DNA of 64,000 bases from Flavobacterium sp. (GTDB taxonomy: Bacteria > Bacteroidota > Bacteroidia > Flavobacteriales > Flavobacteriaceae). Of the stretch, positions 58,487 to 64,000 are shown in pieces. Position numbers and translations under genes: made by a program. The stretch covers positions 1,054,001 to 1,118,000 of the forward strand of contig NZ_CP136574.1 in assembly GCF_035195345.1 (NCBI RefSeq), in the 5' to 3' direction. Under the pieces are notes generated by a model, which saw only the letters and a list, made by a program, of their open reading frames with translations, was not told where the DNA came from and searched no databases. Position 1 is the first letter of the stretch; the number at the start of each line of letters is the position of its first letter.

Positions 58487-58681
58487 TTAACTCTCTAATG
58501 AGTCTCTCAATCCTTGAATGTAAGATGCTTTTTGGATCTTAGCTCTGTTTACAACAGATGGTTTAATAAAAGCTTGACGAGCACGTAACTGACGAACAGT
58601 TCCTGTTTTATCAAATTTTCTTTTATAGCGCTTTAATGCTCTATCGATATTTTCTCCGTCTTTAATTGGTATAATTAACAT
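58487..58681 (-). CDS. rpsU: 30S ribosomal protein S21 (bS21)
   Basis: 64 residues. MLIIPIKDGENIDRALKRYKRKFDKTGTVRQLRARQAFIKP is the family core with the Bacteroidota-type C-terminal extension. In Bacteroidota bS21 lies on the 30S platform, where with bS18 and bS6 it hides the anti-Shine-Dalgarno end of 16S rRNA. Its own mRNA here carries a full Shine-Dalgarno, unlike the other genes I inspected, which fits autoregulation: ribosomes lacking S21 would translate it best. Confidence 0.96.
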   Translation of the reverse strand: MLIIPIKDGENIDRALKRYKRKFDKTGTVRQLRARQAFIKPSVVNRAKIQKASYIQGLRDSLES

Positions 58682-58689
58682 AATATAGA

Positions 58690-58697
58690 CACCTCCT
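58690..58697 (-). promoter_or_regulatory. Perfect Shine-Dalgarno (AGGAGGTG) of rpsU
   Basis: AGGAGGTG, fully complementary to the 16S 3' end, sits 8 bases before the rpsU ATG. The context reads GAGAGGAGGTGTCTATATT. Confidence 0.85.
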
Positions 58698-58710
58698 CTC
58701 GTTAAGGGTG

Positions 58711-58718
58711 CAAATGTA
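58711..58718 (-). promoter_or_regulatory. -7 promoter element (TACATTTG) for rpsU
   Basis: TACATTTG on the minus strand fits TAnnTTTG. It leaves a leader of about 25 bases containing the Shine-Dalgarno. Confidence 0.6.
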
Positions 58719-58754
58719 GAAAATAATTATGAATTAAAAATTAAAAATTAAAAA

Positions 58755-59924
58755 TTATTTTACCGCTGGCTTATAATTCTGATTGTCAATTATCATCTTT
58801 GATAAAATCTCTTTCAAAATCTCAGAAGTTCCTCCACCAATTGGCCCTAATCGACTATCTCTTAATAAACGTGCTAATGGGTATTCTTCCATGTAACCGT
58901 AACCACCTAACATTTGTAAACAATCGTAAATTGCTAAATCGGACACCTTAGTTGACTTTAATTTAGCCATAGTTGCTTCTTTAACCACATATTCACCTTT
59001 ATTCAATCTTGCTACTGCAGCATAATTGAATATTTTACAATGCTCTACTTCGGTAGCATGCTCTACCATAGTATGTCTTAAAGCTTGAAATTTGTTAATT
59101 TTGCTTCCAAAAGCTTCGCGTTGAGACATATATTCTATTGTATACTCAATTGCATATTCAGCTCTTGCATGTGCATTGATTGCCATGATTAAACGTTCTA
59201 ATGCAAAATGCTGCATGATATAAGGAAATCCTTTGCCTTCTTCTCCCATTAAGTTTTCTAATGGAATTTCAACATTATCAAATGCAAGTTCAGCTGTATC
59301 AGAAGCTCTCCAACCTAATTTATCCAATTTAGTTGCAGATATTCCATTTGTTTTAGCATCAACTAAAAATATACTTATTCCTTTATTTCCTAACTCAGGA
59401 TTTGTTTTTGCAGCAACTACGTAGTAATCCGCGTAAACTCCGTTTGTAATAAATGTTTTAGAACCATTGATAATGTATTTGTCTCCTTTTTTTACTGCAT
59501 TTGTACGCATACCTGCTACATCGCTCCCTCCAAAAGGCTCAGTAATACACAATGCTCCAATTTTATCCCCTAAAATACTTGGAGCCAAGTATTCTTGTTT
59601 AATTCTTTCATCACCTTCAGCATTTAAATGTGTCATTGCTAAATAAGCATGAGCCCACATAGCCGCCGCAAAACCTGATGATTTGACTTTTTGAAGTTCT
59701 TCCAAAAAAACAACCGTATAAAACAAATCCAAATTCATTCCACCATAAGCTTCAGGATAATTTAATCCAAAAAAGCCCATGTCTCCAAATTTTTTCCAAA
59801 TGAAACGTTCAATTGTTCCTGTTTTTTCCCATTTTTCAATATGAGGAACCACTTCTTTATGTAAAAAATCTCTAAAACTCTTTCTAAATAATTCGTGTTC
59901 TTCTGTGAAATAAATTGAATTCAT
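58755..59924 (-). CDS. Acyl-CoA dehydrogenase family protein
   Basis: 389 residues. It follows the class pattern: N-terminal helices, the FAD-contacting ALCITEPFGGSDVAGMRTNAVK and KTFITNGVYADYYVVAAKT, then LDKLGWRASDTAELAFDNVEIP. The C-terminal domain has QREAFGSKINKFQALRH and LQMLGGYGYMEEYPLARLLRDSRLGPIGGGTSEI, where substrate and FAD bind. It oxidises acyl-CoA to enoyl-CoA, passing electrons to ETF. Chain length cannot be read. It could serve fatty-acid or branched-chain amino-acid breakdown, the latter linking to the mutase genes. Confidence 0.93.
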   Translation of the reverse strand: MNSIYFTEEHELFRKSFRDFLHKEVVPHIEKWEKTGTIERFIWKKFGDMGFFGLNYPEAYGGMNLDLFYTVVFLEELQKVKSSGFAAAMWAHAYLAMTHLNAEGDERIKQEYLAPSILGDKIGALCITEPFGGSDVAGMRTNAVKKGDKYIINGSKTFITNGVYADYYVVAAKTNPELGNKGISIFLVDAKTNGISATKLDKLGWRASDTAELAFDNVEIPLENLMGEEGKGFPYIMQHFALERLIMAINAHARAEYAIEYTIEYMSQREAFGSKINKFQALRHTMVEHATEVEHCKIFNYAAVARLNKGEYVVKEATMAKLKSTKVSDLAIYDCLQMLGGYGYMEEYPLARLLRDSRLGPIGGGTSEILKEILSKMIIDNQNYKPAVK

Positions 59925-59965
59925 AAATATGTAATTGTTTATTTTTGATTTTATTGGCTTTAATT

Positions 59966-60844
59966 TTAAAAATTCAAATATAGGGCGATTATTTTTATTT
60001 TTTCGTTAGGCATTCCCTTAATTTTTGTTAAATCATCTACATTTTTTATTCCATTATTCATAGTTCTATAGATGATAATTTCTTTAGCGATACTGTAATT
60101 GAAATAAGGGAATTTTGCTAATTCTTTCTGAGACAAATCATTTATAGCAATTTTTTTAATTCCGATTGAATTCTTAACTGCAAAACGTTTTTCTAAATCT
60201 GCAATTGCCTCTGGACTAATTCCCCAAATAAATTGAAACTGCTCCATGCTAACAAATCCACCTAATTTTTCTTTTTCCAGTAAAATTTTATCTGCTAGTT
60301 TTTCACCAATTCCGTAAACCGCTATTAAATCTTCTCTTGACGCAAAATTGATGTCTTTTTGAACAATCTTTTCTTTTTCTTTAGCCAAATACTTAGAAAA
60401 CTTTTCTGAAGTTGCAGCGCCTTTATTTTTTACCCAATCTGGAAATTTGAAATAAGGACTAACCTTTGATAAAAAAGCATTTGACACCTGAGTAATTTCT
60501 TGAAACTCTTTTGCTGAGTTTACGAATTTTCCTTTTTTACGATATGCGTGTAAGCGATCAATTTCTTGGATAGACATTCCTAATTTATAGCCTTTGTAAT
60601 CCGTAATATAATTAGGATTGAATGGATAAATCGTATCCTTTTTTGTTGCTTGAATATGCTTTAGACTATCAATTTCATTTTGAACTAACAACCAAGCTTT
60701 GTCTTCAGTATGATTTTCATTGGATACTAACTGATTTTTGAGAAAGAAATAACTCAGTTGTACAAAAACTATAATACCAAACAACAAAAAAATCCCACTT
60801 CTGTGTTCTCTTGAAAACAGGAAGTAGGATTTAATCTTATTCAT
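59966..60844 (-). CDS. ComEA-like helix-hairpin-helix protein
   Basis: 292 residues. One N-terminal transmembrane helix (about residues 17-34, SGIFLLFGIIVFVQLSYFFL) is followed by three helix-hairpin-helix-like DNA-binding units: FVNSAKEFQEITQVSNAFLSK, REDLIAVYGIGEKLADKILLEKEKLGGF, and FPYFNYSIAKEIIIYRTMNNGIKNVDDLTKIKGMP. It resembles ComEA DNA-uptake proteins but is longer. Its role in uptake is inferred only; no other competence gene is adjacent. Confidence 0.85.
   Translation of the reverse strand: MNKIKSYFLFSREHRSGIFLLFGIIVFVQLSYFFLKNQLVSNENHTEDKAWLLVQNEIDSLKHIQATKKDTIYPFNPNYITDYKGYKLGMSIQEIDRLHAYRKKGKFVNSAKEFQEITQVSNAFLSKVSPYFKFPDWVKNKGAATSEKFSKYLAKEKEKIVQKDINFASREDLIAVYGIGEKLADKILLEKEKLGGFVSMEQFQFIWGISPEAIADLEKRFAVKNSIGIKKIAINDLSQKELAKFPYFNYSIAKEIIIYRTMNNGIKNVDDLTKIKGMPNEKIKIIALYLNF
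59975..59982 (-). promoter_or_regulatory. -7 promoter element (TATATTTG) for acyl-CoA dehydrogenase
   Basis: TATATTTG on the minus strand lies in the last codons of the upstream ComEA-like gene, 50 bases before the dehydrogenase start. Confidence 0.45.
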
Positions 60845-60857
60845 TTTTCTATAAAAA

Positions 60858-61013
60858 TTAATCGTTTTTACGAACTAAATCTTCATCATTATCCTCGTAA
60901 GAATCTGGTTCTTGTTTAGGAGGCGTACTTAAAACTAAGTAGAAAAAATATCCTGTAACTGCAGTTACCGTTCCTACGGCTAAAAACATTGTTATTAAAG
61001 CTTCTGTTTTCAT
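60858..61013 (-). CDS. Small membrane accessory protein of NSS transporter (MetS-like)
   Basis: 51 residues: one N-terminal transmembrane helix (MKTEALITMFLAVGTVTAVTGYFFYLVL) and an acidic tail (PDSYEDNDEDLV). It starts two bases after the stop of the NSS transporter, implying coupling. In the MetP-MetS system of Corynebacterium a similarly tiny protein is required for transporter function. This fits by size, topology and place; the sequence itself is too short for a firm family call. Confidence 0.7.
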   Translation of the reverse strand: MKTEALITMFLAVGTVTAVTGYFFYLVLSTPPKQEPDSYEDNDEDLVRKND

Positions 61014-61015
61014 GA

Positions 61016-62656
61016 TTATATTCTCCCTTCTTTTTTACGTTTTTTATAAGCTACAAACACTAAATATGAAATTCCTAAGAATACTAATAGTAATAATAAT
61101 CTTGAAGCATTTACAAATAATATTGTATCGTTCAACACTTCTAATTCTTTAGCATCCGTAGTGGTTGCAATTTTTTGATAAATATCTTTATTTGTTATTT
61201 TATCCCATACACCTGGTAAACTTGAGAAAAACACAACTCCCAAGAATACTGGTGTAACAAATTTGATGATAAATTTATATATACCAGGTACTTTAATATC
61301 AGCACCCGTTGTGATTTCTTTCCAAGCTGGCAATTTTTTCATTGCTTTAAATGGCAATACATCATCAGAATTTCTCCATTCATCATATAAATCTGATAAT
61401 CCAAAAACCCATGAAAACAATATTATTTCAAAAAAAGCAAACAAAACTAATGAAAAAGTTCCTGCCCAATAATCATACTCGTCAAAAACTCCGTAATTAA
61501 AGAATAAAACTGTTGGTAAACCTAACAAAAACACTAAGCCACCAAAAGCCCAAGCAGCATTTTTGTGTTTCCAGCCAAATTCATCTTTTAAGAATCCCAT
61601 AACAGGTGTACCCATTGCTAATGATGAAGTAATTCCGGCAAAAAACAATAAACCAAACCAACAAACTCCACATAAGATTGCTAAAACAGTACCCCATTGT
61701 TCAAATAAGAATGGTAATGTTTTAAAGCCTAATCCTAAGCCACCAGTTTGCGTCATCTCTAACACTTTATCTACTCCTAGGTATCCAACTGAAATCGGAA
61801 TAATAATTGCAGCACCTAAAACCACTTCCACAAACTCATTCATCCAACCAGCACTCATTGCATTCAAGGCAATATCATCATTCTTTTTTACATAAGAAGC
61901 ATAACATTGAATAGAACCCATTCCAACTGAAAGTGTAAAAAAGATTTGACCAGCAGCAGCCAACCAAACTTTTGGAGACCATATAGTAGAAAAATCAGGT
62001 GTCCATAAAAAATTTAAACCTACTGATGCATCATTAATAGCGCCTGCAACTCCTGCTTCTACATTAAAAGCCATTATGGCTAAGAAAACACCAAAAAGAA
62101 TTAACAAAGGCATCCCAACTTTTGCTACTTTTTCAACACCACCACTCAATCCTTTTGATAATATCCAAGTATTTAATAACAAACACACTATCCAAAATAA
62201 AATAGTTTCTAAAGGCATTTCCAAACCTACATAGCTATTAAAAAATCCAGCTACTTCCTCTTGCGATTGACCTGCAAAAGTTCTAGAAATACTATGCCAA
62301 ACCCAACTTAATGTCCATGATTCAAGATAACAATAATAAGCTGCTACAGCTAAATTGGTAAAAATTCCAAAAACACCAATGTATTTCCAAAATTTTCTCT
62401 TATCCATACTATCTAAAATGAAAGGCGTACTATGGTGACCACTTTTTCCACCAAATCTTCCCATACTCCATTCCACAAACAATAATGGAATCCCCATTAA
62501 TAAAAAACAAACTAAATAAGGCACAATAAAGGCCCCTCCTCCGTTTTGTACTGCTTGAACTGGGAATCTTAAAAAATTACCTAATCCTACAGCATTTCCA
62601 GCCATAGCTAAGATAAGTCCAACTCGTGAACCCCACGATTCTGTATTTGTTGACAT
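61016..62656 (-). CDS. Neurotransmitter:sodium symporter (NSS) family transporter
   Basis: 546 residues, about 12 transmembrane helices. The first helix has WGSRVGLILAMAGNAVGLGNFLRFPV, the unwound Na and substrate site of LeuT-fold transporters. FIVPYLVCFLLMGIPLLFVEWSMGRFGG and QIFFTLSVGMGSIQCYASY are further signatures. Likely an amino-acid/sodium symporter; the substrate is unknown. It has a good promoter and a tiny downstream partner gene. Confidence 0.95.
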   Translation of the reverse strand: MSTNTESWGSRVGLILAMAGNAVGLGNFLRFPVQAVQNGGGAFIVPYLVCFLLMGIPLLFVEWSMGRFGGKSGHHSTPFILDSMDKRKFWKYIGVFGIFTNLAVAAYYCYLESWTLSWVWHSISRTFAGQSQEEVAGFFNSYVGLEMPLETILFWIVCLLLNTWILSKGLSGGVEKVAKVGMPLLILFGVFLAIMAFNVEAGVAGAINDASVGLNFLWTPDFSTIWSPKVWLAAAGQIFFTLSVGMGSIQCYASYVKKNDDIALNAMSAGWMNEFVEVVLGAAIIIPISVGYLGVDKVLEMTQTGGLGLGFKTLPFLFEQWGTVLAILCGVCWFGLLFFAGITSSLAMGTPVMGFLKDEFGWKHKNAAWAFGGLVFLLGLPTVLFFNYGVFDEYDYWAGTFSLVLFAFFEIILFSWVFGLSDLYDEWRNSDDVLPFKAMKKLPAWKEITTGADIKVPGIYKFIIKFVTPVFLGVVFFSSLPGVWDKITNKDIYQKIATTTDAKELEVLNDTILFVNASRLLLLLVFLGISYLVFVAYKKRKKEGRI

Positions 62657-62681
62657 AAAAATATATTGGTTGTTAATTTTT

Positions 62682-62711
62682 CAAAGATAAGAAAACTATC
62701 TAAAATTCAAA
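62682..62711 (-). promoter_or_regulatory. NSS transporter promoter (TTTG-N18-TATCTTTG)
   Basis: On the minus strand a TTTG (62708-62711) lies 18 bases before TATCTTTG (62682-62689), a clean flavobacterial promoter 25 bases before the gene. Confidence 0.7.
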
Positions 62712-62734
62712 TAAAAGTTACACTTTATGAAATA

Positions 62735-62956
62735 TTATAAGTCAAAAACTGAACTTCTCTTAGTTTTAATCATATCTTTTAGCTTTAATAGAAATGCTAA
62801 TGTAAGATAAAACCCAAAACCTAAACCCACTGTAACGAATGAAATATAGATAAAAAACAATCGAACATTGGTAGCTCTCATACCCAAACGGTCTGCTAAA
62901 CGAGAAGCCACAAAAAAACCATGTTTTTCAAAAAAATGTAATAGATTTTGAATCAT
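62735..62956 (-). CDS. PspC domain membrane protein
   Basis: 73 residues from ATG 62956 (MIQNLLHFFEKHGFFVASRLADRLGM). The frame continues upstream to a TTG that is part of a TACTTTTG promoter (62975-62982). The PspC core is FVASRLADRLGMRATNVRLFFIYISFVTVGLGFGFYLTLAFLL, with one or two hydrophobic helices. PspC-family proteins sense envelope stress in enterobacteria; the role of stand-alone small PspC proteins in Bacteroidota is not settled. Confidence 0.85.
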   Translation of the reverse strand: MIQNLLHFFEKHGFFVASRLADRLGMRATNVRLFFIYISFVTVGLGFGFYLTLAFLLKLKDMIKTKRSSVFDL

Positions 62957-62974
62957 AGAGCCCTTAATTTTATT

Positions 62975-62982
62975 CAAAAGTA
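62975..62982 (-). promoter_or_regulatory. -7 promoter element (TACTTTTG) for the PspC gene
   Basis: TACTTTTG on the minus strand lies 18 bases before the likely ATG. It partly overlaps the space after the DUF2851 stop. Confidence 0.5.
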
Positions 62983-62985
62983 CAA

Positions 62986-64000
62986 TTAATTTTTAAGTAA
63001 AAAAGCTCCTACCGCACATTGTAAGCATTTTTTAGCATCACAATATTCTTTTTTTAATTGCAACAAAGATTGTGATTGAAATGCATTTTCTGCCAAAATT
63101 CCAATCGAAGCAAATTTGTCGATAATAATATTTTTCTCAGGCGGTAATGCAGTTATTAATTCCAAAATCTCTTGAGAATATTCTTTATGTAAACTTTGTT
63201 CATAAGCAAATCGGATGGGTAATATCGTATTCATCACAATTAAGTCAATAAATGCATGAGACATTTTCTTTTTCTTAGCAACACTTTTTTTATCAAAATT
63301 ATAATGTGTTTCCCAATAATCACTGACTTCTATTTGAAACAAAGTATAAATTTCACTTATAGATAAAACATTGACAATCTTTGAGAACAAATTATGTTCT
63401 TTGTGATATAAAGCGGCCAATTGCGCTAAACGAATAGTTGGAAAATTATCTGGTCGGTGTTTAAAAAATTCAACTTTATCAAAAACACTTTTAGAAATAG
63501 TGTATTTATGGCATAAATAATTATAATCGTTTTGCAATTTATTTGGATAACAATCCTGGAAACTTGATTCCAACATATTTGCTTGTCCAAAAAATAGCGT
63601 TTCTAAATTTTCAATTGCAAACGATTCTTTTCGTATAACTGAAAACGGAATCGACTTTGCCATATTTAAAAATAAAGCTCCATTAGTATTTAATCCAAAA
63701 TTCTTAGCTAAAAGACAAAATAAAACCGCTTCCCAATCATTATTTGATTCTTTTAATAATTGTTTGATTTCTTCAGATTTTCGCTCCAATCGATCAAAAT
63801 ACAAACGTTCTTGCCAATTTTTAAAAATAAAACCATCTACTTTTTGAACATCATTTTCACAATAAATCCAAGATTTTTGAGTAATTAAAGATTGATATTT
63901 ATGCACATCGGTCAATGCAACATAATTCCTCAATTCAAGTGTTGGAATTTCTAGATTATCCCTTCTAAAAATAGGCGTATCATGTTCCCAAACCACATGT
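62986..64000 (-). CDS. DUF2851 family protein (5' end beyond the window)
   Basis: 338 visible residues; the frame is open to the window edge, where it reads HVVWEHDTPIFRRD. The phrase VVWEHDTPIFR is a strong DUF2851 marker, and the family usually has about 90 more residues before it. Further blocks: WQERLYFDRLERKSEEI, DWEAVLFCLLAKNFGLNTNGALF and HRPDNFPTIRLAQLAAL. The C-terminus has CDAKKCLQCAVGAFLL with three cysteines. The function is unknown. It is conserved across Bacteroidota. Confidence 0.85.
   Translation of the reverse strand, partial: HVVWEHDTPIFRRDNLEIPTLELRNYVALTDVHKYQSLITQKSWIYCENDVQKVDGFIFKNWQERLYFDRLERKSEEIKQLLKESNNDWEAVLFCLLAKNFGLNTNGALFLNMAKSIPFSVIRKESFAIENLETLFFGQANMLESSFQDCYPNKLQNDYNYLCHKYTISKSVFDKVEFFKHRPDNFPTIRLAQLAALYHKEHNLFSKIVNVLSISEIYTLFQIEVSDYWETHYNFDKKSVAKKKKMSHAFIDLIVMNTILPIRFAYEQSLHKEYSQEILELITALPPEKNIIIDKFASIGILAENAFQSQSLLQLKKEYCDAKKCLQCAVGAFLLKN

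Overview
The window is a chromosomal segment of a Bacteroidota bacterium, most likely a Flavobacterium or close relative. The signs are AT-rich DNA, near-absence of Shine-Dalgarno sequences, TAnnTTTG (-7) promoters, a type IX secretion (type B) C-terminal sorting domain, a long-form GAPDH, and family members typical of flavobacteria (DUF5683, DUF2851, DUF3467, WbqC). Most of it is core housekeeping DNA. There is no rRNA, CRISPR array, insertion sequence or prophage.

Layout. 1-5.2 kb: the end of an HtrA-type protease, a PagL-like lipid A deacylase, a long GAPDH, trxB, tRNA-Pro, udk and an FtsB/DivIC-like protein. 5.2-9.6 kb: the two methylmalonyl-CoA mutase subunits, separated by a small membrane protein and a toxin-antitoxin pair. 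9.6-15.3 kb: a nucleosidase-like protein, an aminotransferase and a large type IX-secreted repeat protein. 15.5-20.9 kb: parA, parB, DUF5683, dapB, lepB and wbqC on the plus strand. 20.9-27.1 kb: a minus-strand mutL/rhomboid/EEP operon and a TPR-ribH pair. 27.2-36.1 kb: recF, murB, GT2, an ECF sigma factor, lipA, a second GAPDH and a TPR hybrid kinase. 36.1-41.0 kb: punA-lpxK, a Nif3-like gene, a coiled-coil protein and rluF.

41.05-42.70 kb holds a compact two-gene module: a DUF262 protein overlapping a HEPN ribonuclease-like protein. It sits between housekeeping genes behind an atypical sigma70-like promoter and is the best candidate here for a little-studied defence system.

42.8-58.7 kb is the large minus-strand expression cluster: rpsU-xerC-hpf, tRNA-Thr/Tyr/Thr-tuf-tRNA-Trp-secE-nusG-rplKAJL-rpoB-rpoC, then DUF3467 and GNAT genes. 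It parallels the E. coli tufB-rpoBC order but lacks the tRNA-Gly. It is punctuated by hairpins after tuf, after rplL and between rpoB and rpoC, and two promoters lie inside upstream terminators. 58.7-64 kb holds an acyl-CoA dehydrogenase, a ComEA-like protein, an NSS transporter with a tiny partner, a PspC protein and a truncated DUF2851 gene.

Along the window, several families of short degenerate intergenic repeats recur (around 10.3, 28.3, 29.5-29.7 and 40 kb, and after murB and lipA). One repeat-like stretch appears to have become the N-terminus of mutB. All functional calls rest on sequence reading alone. Motif and family statements are from memory of the families, and no searches were run.
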